From: Cliona cf. orientalis | Lineage: Eukaryota; Porifera; Demospongiae; Clionaida; Clionaidae | Direction of reading: 5' to 3' | Length of the DNA stretch: 64,000 nt | Assembly: GCA_963930775.1 (NCBI GenBank) | Contig: OZ005702.1 | Span: 6,014,001 to 6,078,000 of the forward strand | Part shown: positions 21,803 through 31,614 of the stretch, piece by piece | How the letters are laid out: every line of letters begins with the position of its first letter | Numbering within the stretch: the first letter of the stretch is position 1 | The notes under the pieces: generated by a model | Seen by the model: the letters and a program-made list of their open reading frames with translations, nothing else | The model's database searches: none | Told to the model about the DNA's origin: nothing | Translations under genes and position numbers: made by a program

Positions 21803-22430
21803 ACTACCGTAGCATCCTTTGATCCCCCCCCCCCCCCTGCTAGCTCATTGACTTGGTGGGTGATGCCACGTGTATAATTATACCAAAACTACCGTAGCAT
21901 CCCGCAACTCCCCCACACCTGGTCCAGTATAATATTATGACAGTTGTATTTTTACACCAATATCTATACAGCATCCCAACTGGAAAGAGTCAGTACAGGG
22001 GGAGGACTGCAACAAGTTCCTAGCTACACAGAATAGATAAAGAAACTTATAACTGGTGATGGAAACTGCTTCTTCAGGGCATTGTCATACATTTTGTATG
22101 GCACCGAAGATTAACACAAGAAATTGAGAGTGGCACTTGCAGATTTCATTTTGAAAAATAGATATTCAAAGATTGGAGTTTTGAAGCTGATTTTCAAAGA
22201 CGAGTGCAGACGTTAAGAGAAGTAGGAAAGCGGGCCACTGAGGTAGAATTGAAAGCAGCCTCAACATACCTCCAACTGCCCATCTACACTCATCTCTTTG
22301 TAGCTCGAGAGACGTGAAGGGGCTCTTCTGACAATACTGGTGCAGGTGGGGCAGGTTTTCAAGACCGATACATCACTCCACGACTACTATGGGAAAACTT
22401 TAATGCTATCAATGATGTACAACAATATTT
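21803..22430 (+). pseudogene. OTU cysteine-protease fragment, copy 2
   Basis: After a non-coding leader shared with 27300-27530, the frame reads KLITGDGNCFFRALSYILYG, then TED and a TAA, then HKKLRVALADFILKN. A frameshift disrupts the rest (KAASTYLQLPIYTHLFVARE is legible). GDGNC holds the OTU catalytic Cys and its upstream Asp. A TGA after RET is shared with the 27.8 kb copy. The tail 'tccacgactactatgggaaa' at 22375 is the unoccupied version of the hAT insertion site at 27871. Confidence 0.6.
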
Positions 22431-22557
22431 ATGATTATTATCAGTCTTAATATTCTGCCATAGCAACGTTATGTTACACGTACACGAAAGCGGTTGTTGC
22501 CCCCACACACTTGAACTGATGTAGTTCGAAAAAGGTGAAGGTGAAAAGTGCGTATAC

Positions 22558-23577
22558 TTGCATGCCGACAATTGTGTCGGACAAAAAAAAATAATGCATG
22601 CCATAATACAGTATCTACTTTGGAGAGTTCTCACTGGACGTCAAGAGAGTACAGAACTTTCTTTTATATTGGTAGGACATACCAAATTTTCGTCTAATCA
22701 TCACTTTGGTGACAAAAAAATGTCACAATTTTATGCTTTTTTCCGTGAAAGTTTGCAGAGCAAACTACATGAGAGAACTCTGACACAAAACGAAAAATAC
22801 GAATTGAACATATGTTGCAACATCTTAGGTGACAAAGAAATGTCTCAGTTTTATGCTTTTTTTCGTGAAAGTTTGCAGACCAAGCTACATGAGAGAACTC
22901 TGACACAAAACGAAAAATACGAATTGAACATATGTTGCAACATCTTAGGTGACAAAGAAATGTCACAATTTTATGCTTTATTATACTTTCCAAAAAACCA
23001 GCTACCGATTAAAGAACTTAGTGGTACGTGAGTATGTTTTGCAAAAGTATCTGTCTATGCCCAAAGCTGGAGCAGTGATCACCCCCAATCGACAACATTA
23101 TCTACTTTGGAGAGTTCTCACTGGACGTCAAGAGAGTACAGAACTTTCTCTTATATTGGTAGGACATACCAAATTTTCGTCTGATCATCACTTTGGTGAC
23201 AAAGAAATGTCACAATTTTATGCTTTTTTTCGTGAAAGTTTGCAGAGCAAACTACATGAGAGAACTCTGACACAAAACGAAAATACGAATTGAACATATG
23301 TTGCAACATCTTAGGTGACAAAGAAATGTCACAATTTTATGCTTTTTTTCGTGAAAGTTTGCAGACCAAGCTACATGAGAGAACTCTGACACAAAACGAA
23401 AAATACGAATTGAACATATGTTGCAACATCTTAGGTGACAAAGAAATGTCACAATTTTATGCTTTATTATACTTTCAAAAAAACCAGCTACCGATTAAAG
23501 AACTTAGTGGTACGTGAGTATGTTTTGCAAAAGTATCTGTCTATGCCCAAAGCTGGAGCAGTGATCACCCCCAATCG
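22558..23577 (+). mobile_element. Transposase fragment with nested tandem duplications
   Basis: Starts MHADNCVGQKKIMHAIIQYL then LWRVLTGRQEST, LSFILVGHTKFSSNHHFG. The signature HADNCxGQ...YLxWR...GHTKFxxDxxFG marks an RNase H-fold, DUF7869-like transposase (recall). The block is internally repeated. About 475 bases (22618-23093) recur as 23097-23577. Inside each, a roughly 120-base unit encoding SQFYAFFRESLQSKLHERTL and TQNEKYELNICC occurs twice plus a partial third. The open frame is 157 codons in the first unit; a one-base loss near 23281 breaks the second. Not a functional transposase. Confidence 0.55.
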
Positions 23578-23603
23578 ACAACATTGGGGATATCGTACAG
23601 CCT

Positions 23604-23860
23604 GTGAGGTGCAAGGTGGCTGGATGTGGGGGTGCACAGTATCTCGAATGTAAATCCCGTCAGGAAAGTCTTACAGCTTATTCGGGTGGGGGGGGGGGGG
23701 GGGGGGATCATGCCAGCAGACACAATAGCCAAAAGCTTGATGAACTCTGTGCATGGTGCAACCAATGGATTGAAAACGAGGTGGTGATTCCATGTAAGCC
23801 TAGTGGTGAGCCGGTGAGGACTAGCCCCTGCCGCGATCTCCCTATACACAGAGAATGTGA
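23604..23860 (+). pseudogene. BTB/RING-like fragment, copy 4
   Basis: Reads VAGCGGAQYLECKSRQE (shifted WLDVGVHSI region), a G-tract at 23688-23706, then LDELCAWCNQWIENEVVIPC, SPCRDLPIHRECE. It keeps the first zinc module of the family. It is then joined directly to the OTU-block tail at 23865. Confidence 0.5.
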
Positions 23861-23864
23861 ACGT

Positions 23865-23950
23865 ACATCACTCCACGACTACTATGGGAAAACTTTAATG
23901 CTATCAATGATGGGAACCGTATTCTATGACACACCAATTGGAAATTCATA
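23865..23950 (+). repeat. OTU-block tail fragment
   Basis: 'tcactccacgactactatgg' to the stop after DTPIGNS duplicates 28118-28196. It is an uninterrupted copy of the site that carries the hAT-like element at 27879-28117. Confidence 0.6.
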
Positions 23951-24130
23951 AAAAGAAAGGAGACTGTATTTACTGTAGGATTGTAAAAAAGAAACTACAA
24001 AAGAGCAAATATTCATTGTGTAAAGTGTAAGTTCTATTTTTATTTCTCAACTAACGTTAATCATTTTTAAGAAGGGGCACTTCTGAGTGTTGCAACCATT
24101 TTTGTGGCTACACTTGAGCATTTACTCTTA
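23951..24130 (+). mobile_element. piggyBac-like C-terminal cysteine-rich fragment
   Basis: Frames read KKKGDCIYCRIVKKKLQKSK and, after damage, FKK and a WH pair in the paralogous copy at 28196-28345. The CxxC...CxxC...WH arrangement resembles the cysteine-rich end of piggyBac transposases. Too short for certainty. Confidence 0.35.
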
Positions 24131-24600
24131 TGCAGAGCAAACACAATTACTGGTGTGATTGGGAATCAATTAGAATAGAGGAGCTCTCAGGCATCGAGCA
24201 TGGTATCATTACGGAGGGGATGGTGCACTCCATGTTTGGCTTCCTTGGGGCGTCTCTATCCAAGGTTGCAGCAGTGGGATTGGATCGACAAAGAACTTTG
24301 CCAAGATCCTCGGACATGACAACAAGATCAGGAGCATCTTACAATCAGACAGAACCCGACATTGACAGATGGAGCAGTAATGGTAATGCATCCATCAAAG
24401 TATATAGTGGATCGAATTACAGTGTTATAAGCTGTGTGATAATGTGCTATTCATATGGTTGAATTTATGCAGATTGCCTCTAAAGCCAAGAAGAGTGCTG
24501 AAATCAAGTCCATCAACTGTGTAGCTGATGAAATATTTACCACACAAGCAAAAGTATACCAGTTGATGTTATATCACTTTCTTACAAATTGCAACAAACA
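24131..24600 (+). repeat. Dispersed repeat family copy
   Basis: 24270-24430 repeats 6220-6380 and 28600-28730 ('gggattggatcgacaaagaa', 'ccaagatcctcggacatgac'). The upstream 24130-24260 is unlike the other copies and has a short open frame of unknown meaning. Confidence 0.5.
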
Positions 24601-24604
24601 TTAA

Positions 24605-24874
24605 TTGATGTATGAATTAAATCACTGCTGTTTGCCATTACCGTTTGTGCTCCTACACCGTTCTGGAGTAACAAGAGAAGTTTATTATACTATATTTGAT
24701 ATGGCAAGTCAGGGGAATTCTTTCTCAGACATAGAAAAATTTTTGCTATGGCGATACCAAGAGAAGCACAGTATGGCTTTACTTAGCTACGTTGGTGTTA
24801 AATTCAATTGTACACTTGGATCATCAATCTATTGGGATGATCATCGTCCGGAAATTTCTGGACAACGCAAGTAA
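24605..24874 (+). pseudogene. Unrecognised coding-like fragment
   Basis: An 89-codon frame beginning MYELNHCCLPLPFVLL and containing FDMASQGNSFSDIEKFLLWR followed by YQEKHSMALL. Composition is protein-like and recalls mobile-element proteins, but I cannot assign a family. A shifted frame continues to about 25060 (NNYHHSAIYKLYDDKKIEDE), ending in a G-rich tract. Confidence 0.3.
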
Positions 24875-25016
24875 TAACAGGTTTGGGTCTGCCCAACAGA
24901 ACAACTATCACCACAGTGCTATATACAAACTGTATGATGATAAAAAAATTGAAGACGAGTACAACAATTTACTCGTCACTCTCAGCGGGGTGGTGGAGGG
25001 GGGAGAGAGGAGAATG

Positions 25017-25034
25017 GGGGGGGGGGGGGGGGGC
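25017..25034. repeat. Poly-G tract
   Basis: About 16 consecutive G bases in a segment related to 'gagagaatgggggaggag' at 6773-6790, so again an expanded G-run relative to a paralog. Confidence 0.7.
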
Positions 25035-25289
25035 AACTCCTCACTAAGGAGGCTGTCCTGGTAGCAGCAGGTAACTACATACCACCTCTTATGAATGAGC
25101 TGGATGCTGTTAAGGGGAGATTTAATGATACTGATACAGATGAAGCTATAGTCATTCCAGAAATACCACAAGGATGGGGAACAATTCATTACATGAGGGC
25201 TTTTTGCAACTTGTGAATAGGCATGTTATTTTACCATTGTTATTGCCATGAATATCAAAATTGTAATTTTCTGAAGGGACGTATAAAAG
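25035..25289 (+). repeat. Repeat fragment shared with 17030-17205
   Basis: 25135-25280 matches 17040-17205. A short frame reads EAIVIPEIPQGWGTIHYMRA before a stop in both. Origin unknown. Confidence 0.45.
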
Positions 25290-26214
25290 TACTGCATTCA
25301 TTTTCCAGCTCCCTGTTTTTCATACTTAGCTCTATAACTGTTGCCTCTAAAACGGTCGTGCATTCACTGAGATCATGTTTGAACTCTTTAAACTGTTCTT
25401 TGAGTTTCTCGGTTGTGTTCTGAAATTTTTCTTATATTATATTATAAGGAGGCTAATGAAAAACAAGGATATCAAACATCAATTCAAGGGGAAAGGAGTT
25501 CTTTTGGATAAAACAATCGCAACTATCATGCGTATAATGTCATTAAATTTGCAAAACAGTGCATCATTTCCACACACTGAAGATAACTTTAAGTATTAAA
25601 CTATGCTTACAGCGGAGTACAGAATATGAAACAAATTGATAGCTGTCAAGTTCGACAGCCTTGAAATAAAGATACTTCTGGTCGATTGTGGGGTTACATT
25701 CAAAGGCAACATCACTACACTTGATCTTTGTAGAGATCTGCAACTTCTGCATATGATCAGTAGGCACGATGAAATATAATATTATTGTCATAAGATTATT
25801 GAACTTCTCTCGTGAAATAATGAATCCAAGATCAGCTAAAGAACAAAGAATTTTGAACATTTGAAAGGTGGAAAAAACGTAGATAAGAACAGACAGTGAG
25901 GCGGCACTAGCAGGGAGAGTGCCCGCTACACCCGAGGCTGCGTGAACTTGTCAGAAGCATCAGAAGACGGACCTGTGAAATTCAATATGACATTGTATTC
26001 ATTTTTTGTTGTGTTCACTAAAATTCGACTGGGCTGCTGTTGTCTTGGCGACTGCGCTGCAGGAGTCCAGAGTAGCGCTTGCTACACGAGAGGCAGGCAA
26101 TGAAATCATTACACGTAGGCCCTCAGTGAAGTACAGTACATTATTATGTAAACTTTTTGACCTTCAAGTAGAAGCCCAGTTCTTAAACTTCCAGTTGGAG
26201 TTGGACCATCGTTT
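25290..26214 (-). repeat. Duplicated block (copy of 8160-8900), with an insertion
   Basis: Parallels 8160-8930 and 4690-4930. The match is broken at about 25894-26087 by about 190 bases of more GC-rich sequence absent from both other copies. The minus-strand coiled-coil frame EKLKEQFKEFKHDLSECTTV is clear at 25300-25420. Confidence 0.55.
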
Positions 26215-26221
26215 AAAAAAA

Positions 26222-26285
26222 AATTATATTTACTTGGATCTCCTCCCATTTCTCTTAGTGCCTCCTCGGCCTCCTTAGCTCCAGC
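26222..26285 (-). pseudogene. DNAJC9-like exon scrap, third copy
   Basis: Minus-strand AKEAEEALREMGG matches the acidic helix of the fragments at 2330-2400 and 14815-14870. Only about 60 bases remain. Confidence 0.45.
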
Positions 26286-26345
26286 TTTCATTTGAGAAGT
26301 CATATGAATCTTCCACTTCACATTCAACCCCCTCCTCCAACAGGT

Positions 26346-26565
26346 GCTCAGGTTTAAAGTTAAAACATTATTATTTAAAGTATGACTTTTTTATGATTTC
26401 AGAACAAAGAGTATAAGCAATACAGTTAGTATCATACTCAACTATCTGATAGTTAGCTAGCTGTTTGTTAAGCTGTGTTAAATTAAATGCACTTGTGCAA
26501 TGCTGATTGTGTACTGCATGTGTACATACATACAAATAGCACATGTACACACATTTTACGTATGT
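26346..26565. other. No feature seen
   Basis: AT-rich sequence between fragments without a supportable frame. Confidence 0.4.
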
Positions 26566-26720
26566 GCCCTTTTTATCAGGTGTATTTGGTCTACAAGGGC
26601 GAAGTACTAGTAGCCACACCACAGCTCATTCATTAGTCAATCGCCACTCTTTACCTCCATGCTGGAGTTCTGCCAGAATGACGATCCAGTTATCCACTTA
26701 CCGGAAGTAAAAAAGCTGGA
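26566..26720 (+). pseudogene. BTB/Skp1-like first-exon fragment, copy 5
   Basis: After the same 'tttttatcag' acceptor-like site as at 9729, the sequence encodes VYLVYKGEVLVATPQLIH, then frame damage. It keeps the start of the BTB/Skp1-like domain and ends in KKLEK before unrelated sequence. Confidence 0.45.
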
Positions 26721-26819
26721 GAAGAGTATAAGCAATACAAATGCAAATGGCCTGCATTATATTATGTTGACATCCGCTCCTTTGGGGGATTGCAGAATTA
26801 ATGATATTCAAATTATCTT

Positions 26820-27339
26820 ATATTGACAATTCTTAGCTGTGTTATGGCCAAGGTCAGAGCGGGAGATGTATGTTGTCCATCCCCAACCACCACTTAAGCT
26901 CTCCTTGTCCAATAATCGGCTGAAGTCATCATCAGAAGTAAATTTTATAGATACGGAGTGATGCTTCTTGTCCTCCAGTTGGTTATGAAATTTAACAGTT
27001 ACTTTTCCAGTAAAAAGCCACGGCAAGCCTTCGTCGTTCTCTCCCTTCATAATCAAGGTATACATACACAGACACATGAGTATTGACACCATCTCCATTT
27101 CCATTGGCATACATGCTGATACACATCTTGTATCCTTTTGGACTGGTATAGAATGCTGGGCTGTAGATTTTATCACGTAAAATCTTATGCTGATTAAAGC
27201 TGGTGAATTTATATATCACTGACATTTCCCTAGACTGTGCTTGAATGTTCTCAATTTTAATCTGTTGCTGACTATCGGTGTCCACTGCCAAACTACCATA
27301 GCATCCTTCGACCCCACCCCCCTCTGCTAGCTCATTCAC
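26820..27339 (-). pseudogene. MATH (TRAF-C) domain pseudogene
   Basis: Read on the minus strand with one frameshift near 27055, most of a TRAF-type MATH domain is visible: QIKIENIQAQSREMSVIYKF, SPAFYTSPKGYKMCISMYAN, GNGDGVNTHVSVYVYL, then (shifted) MKGENDEGLPWLFTGKVTV, FHNQLEDKKHHS, DDFSRLLDKE and RSDLGHNTAK. GNGxGxxTHVSVY and MKGxxDxxLPWPF-type motifs are hallmarks of TRAF-C domains, which bind receptor tails in NF-kB-type signalling. The last strands (YLKDD...) are replaced by a stop. No RING, zinc fingers or coiled coil precede it. It lies head-to-head with the OTU pseudogene at 27537. Confidence 0.65.
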
Positions 27340-27876
27340 TTGGTGGGTGATGCCACGTGTATAATTATACCAAAACTACCGTAGCATCCCGCAATTCCCC
27401 CACACCTGGTCCAGTATAATATTATTATGATAGTTGTATTTTTACACCAATATCTATACAGCATCCCAACTGGAAGGAGTCAGTACAGGGGGAGGACTGC
27501 AACAAGTTCCTAGCTACACAGAATAGGTAAAGAAACTTATAACTGGTGATGGAAACTGCTTCTTCGGGGCATTGTCATACATTTTATATGGGACCGAAGA
27601 TTAACACAAGAAATTGAGAGTGGCACTTGCAGATTTCATTTTGAAAAATAAAGAGATATTCAAAGTTTGGAGTTTTGAAGCTGATTTTCAAAGACATGTG
27701 CAGACATTAAGAGAAGAAGGAAAGTGGGCCACTGAGGTAGAATTGAAAGCAGCCTCAACATACCTCCAACTGCCCATCTACACTCATCTCTTTGTAGCTC
27801 GAGAGACGTGAAGGGGCTCTTCTGACAATACTGGTGCAGGTGGGGCAGGTTTTCAAGACCGATACATCACTCCACG
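27340..27876 (+). pseudogene. OTU cysteine-protease fragment, copy 3
   Basis: The non-coding leader (27340-27530) is shared with copies at 15490 and 21830. The frame reads ITGDGNCFFGALSYILYG, then TED and TAA (27600-27602), then KLRVALADFILKNKEIFKVW, FEADFQRHVQTLREEGKWAT, VELKAASTYLQLPIYTHLFV and a TGA (27809-27811). GDGNC gives the OTU Asp/Cys active-site loop. The C-terminal strand with the catalytic His and Trp is not legible. Both stops also occur in copy 2. The block is split downstream by the hAT-like element at 27879-28117 and resumes to 28196. Confidence 0.65.
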
Positions 27877-27878
27877 AC

Positions 27879-28117
27879 CAGTGGCGTAGCTAGAGCTAGG
27901 AGTCTGGTAGGGCACAAATATGGTAAATGGTCACTTGTAGCGCTAAGTTTGACCACACCCAAAATCAACACTGCTGAATCTCAATCTTTAGCCTATAATC
28001 TGGATTATTTCTGCCCTTTTCTCATAGAATTGAAGGGCCGACATGATCAACGGTGCATTACAAGAACAAAGTTGGTCGGGCCTGGCCCTACTAGGCCCAC
28101 CCCTGGCTACGCCACTG
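27879..28117. mobile_element. hAT-like MITE with 8-bp target-site duplication
   Basis: 239 bases, ends CAGTGGCGTAGC and GCTACGCCACTG (perfect 12-bp inverted repeats), flanked by direct repeats tccacgac at 27871-27878 and 28118-28125. The 8-bp duplication and CAGTGGCGTA ends fit hAT-type non-autonomous elements. Empty sites with a single tccacgac exist at 22376 and 23874 in paralogous blocks. Confidence 0.9.
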
Positions 28118-28125
28118 TCCACGAC

Positions 28126-28366
28126 TACTATGGGAAAACTTTAATGCTATCAATGATGGGAGCCATATTCTATGACACACCAATTGGAAATTCATAAAAA
28201 GAAAGGAGACTGTATTTACTGTAGGACTGTAAAAAAGAAACTACAAAAGAGCAAATATTCTTGTGTAAAGTGTAAGTTCTATTTTTATTTCTCGACTAAC
28301 GTTAATCATTTTTAAGAAGTGGCACTCTGAGTGTTGCAACCATTTTTGTGCCTACACTTGAGCAGC
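28126..28366 (+). mobile_element. OTU-block tail and piggyBac-like cysteine fragment
   Basis: 28126-28196 continues the OTU block to a TAA. 28197-28345 is a copy of 23951-24110 and reads KKKGDCIYCRTVKKKLQKSK and, shifted, FKKWHSE. The cysteine pairs and terminal WH resemble the end of piggyBac transposases. Fragmentary. Confidence 0.4.
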
Positions 28367-28520
28367 ATGCCTCCCAAGACGAAGCGCCAAAAGCAGCTAG
28401 TAAGTGTTTGAGCTGTCAAGTGGAGGAGAAGTGAAGGAGGGAGGTGATTCAGAAGAGAAAGACGACAACGAGATCGATTTTGACTTTGTTGAGGCTATTG
28501 CCGAATATATACACCAAGGT
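28367..28520 (+). pseudogene. Transposase N-terminal fragment
   Basis: ATG followed by PPKTKRQKQL, then frame damage and an acidic stretch (DSEEKDDNEIDFDFVEAI in a shifted frame). A basic start followed by an acidic segment is what I would expect upstream of the HTH transposase part at 13831. Assignment is tentative. Confidence 0.3.
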
Positions 28521-28594
28521 AATGATGCAATAAGTTATCTTGCATCTTGCATGAATGCCATAGATGTTTTCCAATGAGGCTAGGTAGCTGGCGC

Positions 28595-28900
28595 TTGGTG
28601 CTTTGCCAAGATCCTCGGACATGACAACAAGATCAGGAGCATCTTACAAGCAGACAGAACCCGACATGACAGATGGAGAAGCAGTAATGGTAATGCATCC
28701 ATCAAAGTTTATAGTGGATCGAGTTACAGTGTTATAACTTTATTATACGATGGTAGTGTTTAGGAACAATGTTGTGGGATGGTGGTGGAGGTACATTTTG
28801 AAAGGAAAAAAGGTACATAGTACAAAGTATCTAGGTTGCATTCAGAGAGGCAGCTGCCACAGTATGTCTCTCCGCGTGGAGAGAGGAAGAAGAGAGGTGG
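28595..28900 (+). repeat. Dispersed repeat family copy
   Basis: Repeats 6230-6560 almost base for base over long stretches, including the 'gtgtttaggaacaatgttgt' and 'atgtctctccgcg' segments. Coding history uncertain. Confidence 0.6.
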
Positions 28901-28909
28901 CTGAACAGA

Positions 28910-29498
28910 GATGGGAAAGTGTTAAAAAAGCAGGATTGTGTAGTTGGGGATGCAGATGGTTGTGGTCGTCTAGGGTGATGTGGGGAAGGTGACGGAAGGT
29001 GGGTCGTATAAGTTGGTTCGAGTGACGGTGAAGAGTTTTTGTGGTGTGAACTATTTGTCAGTGGGACAGTACTGCGAAATTGTTTGTGTTGACGATATTG
29101 GTGAGACGGCGGCACTTGAAGATGGTGATTTAGAGAAGAAGGGTATCGTGAGGAAGGTGATTGAAGGAGAAATCGATGGAGTGAAATTTTGTGACGAATA
29201 TGATGGCTGTATTGCGTGCAATGGAAAAATCGGAGGTGATGATGAGGTGGTGGGTGAATGCAGTAAGTGTGGAACGATGGTGAAGCGGACAAAGTGTAAG
29301 AAATTTGTAAGCGCTCGAGTGCTTGTGGCTGATGGGAATGATAAGGTGCACTCATTGAATCAGATGATGTTCAATGATATCATTAAAAGTATTGTCGGTG
29401 ATGGTGGTGGTGAATGGAGGAGATCTCTTTTAGCGGCAGGCCCCCTCAAGTTTTGTGTGGATAAAGGAGGGATTGTGTATTCAGTCGAAAAGTGCTAA
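28910..29498 (+). pseudogene. RPA-like OB-fold/zinc-finger protein, copy 1
   Basis: Reads KKQDCVVGDADGCGRL, a short deletion/frameshift, then KVTEGGSYKLVRVTVKSF, VNYLSVGQYCEIVCVDDIGE, a linker, and CIACNGKIGGDDEVVGECSK ending CGTMVKRTKCKKFVSARV. The order and CxxC...CxxC finger mirror the copy at 50176-51139. They recall the large subunit of replication protein A, a single-strand DNA-binding protein. The N-terminal OB fold is missing. Possibly mobile-element borne (some Helitrons carry RPA-like genes), which is inference. Confidence 0.5.
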
Positions 29499-29959
29499 CT
29501 GTTAAAACAACAAGAAAATCAAAATTTAATCATTCTGATATAATCCAGTTAAATTCAAATTTTTGATTTGCGCAATGTGATCACTTATCATATTATAATT
29601 ATTAATAAATGAACCATTAATAATTTTGCTGGTTGCTGGTATGTTGATTGTGGATTGCCTCTGATTTTTGCTGGAATGTACATTGTATAAAGAAATGCAT
29701 TGCCAAGTGCTGGAATGTATTGGCTCCGCGCCCCATTAGTATAAGGTGGGCGTGGCCTATTGCGCATGCTTGAAATTGAATTGATCTCACCGCGTGTACC
29801 AGCAAAAGTGATAAAAGTGATGGCAAGTCGAGAGAGAAGTCCTGATTATATTGATAGCGTGGACTGGTTATGCAAGTTAAAAATGGTTAAGGAAGAGCTA
29901 GTGGCAAAAGAAGAGAAGTTGGAAAGTTGAGGCAGAACATGATAATGGTCGTCGCAATT
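29499..29959. other. No supported gene
   Basis: AT-rich spacer with a short GC-rich patch near 29725-29770. No frame or repeat relation recognised. Confidence 0.4.
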
Positions 29960-30175
29960 TGGGGCAGTAGCACAGGGTGATTCTAAAGATAACAATGGTG
30001 TTGGTTGCAGCTAGGGTGATGGGGGTCCATCACTTCTATTCGTACTTTTCTGCAAGAAGGGAGTAATTGAAAAACATGATGGTTCATGTTGGGAGTGCAA
30101 TCTGTGTAAAACGATGCAAGTATTGCAGGTGGAGAAATTGACAGCAAAATTGTGCATAGCAAGTATCATTAGTAG
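29960..30175 (+). pseudogene. RPA-like zinc-finger scrap (copy of 39170-39385)
   Basis: Almost the same as 39165-39385. Reads VIEKHDGSCWECNLCK, a CxxC pair of the RPA-like finger, followed by frame damage. Confidence 0.45.
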
Positions 30176-30199
30176 ACCAGGCTAGCTTAACTGATGGCT

Positions 30200-30480
30200 T
30201 ATATCTCTGGAGGACTTCAATTCTAAGCATAAAAATGTCTATAAATACGAGGTGCTAGGTGGACTCCACACTTTTCTGGCAAAATCTCAGCTAGCTCACA
30301 GGAAATTCCAGACAATGATATGCACTAGGTTGTGAACGCCGAGGTGTATAGTCCATTATCTGGTACGAAGGATGAAAGAATTGAAAGGTGGTGCACCCCG
30401 ACAGCGATATTTCACCCAGCCCTGGACTTTATAAGTGGAGGTTAATGAACTAGATGCATGGAGGATACTTGTCCATTAAA
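30200..30480 (+). repeat. Transposon coding fragment (YEVLGGLHT family)
   Basis: Copies at 30240-30420, 31620-31845 and 35010-35110 share KYEVLGGLHTFLAKSQLA and VVNAEVY. The peptide looks like part of a mobile-element protein, and at 35010 it lies immediately before the DDE transposase C-terminus. Confidence 0.5.
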
Positions 30481-30900
30481 TGTGGTAGGATATGAGAAAA
30501 GGGACCACTTCGCGCAAAACGCGTTTTTTTGCCATTTTTCAAACTGTCACCATTTCAAGGCCTCAAGAGCCCCAGGCTTCCTACTTGGTTTATAAGCAGT
30601 TTGGGCCTTCTACTTCACAGATCCAACGTTAGAAGCTACAGCAAGCCTCCTGTCCCGAGCGGTGAGCCGCCAAAGTGAAGCATAAAACGGCGATTTTCGA
30701 ACGAGATCGACGCGGCCGCTCGCCCCGCCCATACCGGATGTGGGCGGGGCTCGCGATTTGCAGCGAGTGTAGCAGGGTGATGCAAGAATATTCATACCAG
30801 GTTTGAAGTTCATAGCTGCTATGGTTCCAGAGATATAAGCATTTTAAAATGAAAATTCGGGAAATGCGCGAAGTGGTCCCTTTTCTCATATCCTGTCACA
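30481..30900. mobile_element. Inverted-repeat element of about 420 bp, GC-rich core
   Basis: Ends carry a perfect 30-bp inverted repeat (30487-30516 against 30865-30894; begins aggatatgagaaaagg). Similarity extends to TGTG at both extremes. The core is distinctly GC-rich (gcggccgc, gcccgccc-like patches). No transposase inside, so a non-autonomous DNA element. Flanks have ATTAAA-like sequence on both sides, but an exact target duplication is unclear. Confidence 0.8.
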
Positions 30901-31151
30901 AATTAAAAAAATGCGAATGAAGTTGGGCGGTGAAATTAATTTATTACAAAAGTTTTGGAGGATAGGAAAGATTTCATGAGTTTCATTACTACAGGCAGTT
31001 GCACTTCATGGACTATCCCTAGCTTTTCCATCCACTTCTAGTCATCTCTAGTACTTCTGATGACTATATATCTTGAACCCCTGCCTTATAGAAATGCCAT
31101 TTAGAACTAGTATACATGTTGGTGAAAACATAATATTGTATCGTTGGCATT

Positions 31152-31424
31152 GTGGAACCAAGACTTGTTGTTTTCACAAGTGATGAAAAAATCGTTCAAA
31201 TGTTTGTGTGTGCCGAGCAACAAGATTTGTTTAAAGTTCCCAGCACATCAACAATTGAAATAATTGTATGTTTGATGGCGTGCTATTTTGTGTATAATGT
31301 CGCTTATCCCACTAAATGTAGAGCAAGCCTTTGTTTTTATCAGTACATTCAAATGGAAAAATTCAATAATTGTACCAGGCCAATTAGGTATGGTTCCTTT
31401 ATAGCTAGTATTAATAACCGTTAA
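31152..31424 (+). pseudogene. C-terminal fragment of a mobile-element-type protein
   Basis: A 90-codon frame with SDEKIVQMFVCAEQQDLF, an Ile/Val-rich stretch, and FVYNVAYPTKCRASLCFYQY. I recall proteins ending in a YFVFDVxYPKxxxxxLxFLQ-like motif from repetitive genes in sponges and cnidarians. Start missing; may be one exon. Confidence 0.35.
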
Positions 31425-31605
31425 AAATTAACTTCTGTACCCTTATCACTTGCTTTGTTATTTTATCATCATAAAATTTAATAATTAATGCATCACAAAT
31501 CATGCACATTATGATCCAACCTTCATTAGCAATCTGAAGGAAAACATGCTCCTTGATCCAGCTGGCGCAGGTGCTAGCTCCTCTTGCCGTTTTATGCATG
31601 GACAA
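31411..31605 (-). other. Short minus-strand open frame, unrecognised
   Basis: A 64-codon frame starting MSMHKTARGASTCASWIKEH. It borders two repeat fragments. I see no family; it may be chance. Confidence 0.2.
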
Positions 31606-31614
31606 GGTGACAGT

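Noticed and set aside
22558..23577. CRISPR-like array
   Set aside because: Repeat units are long, coding and adjacent without unique spacers; this is a eukaryotic tandem duplication.
28831..29355. 174-codon minus-strand frame rich in Ser/His/Pro
   Set aside because: It is the antisense shadow of the RPA-like fragment, whose plus-strand motifs are recognisable.
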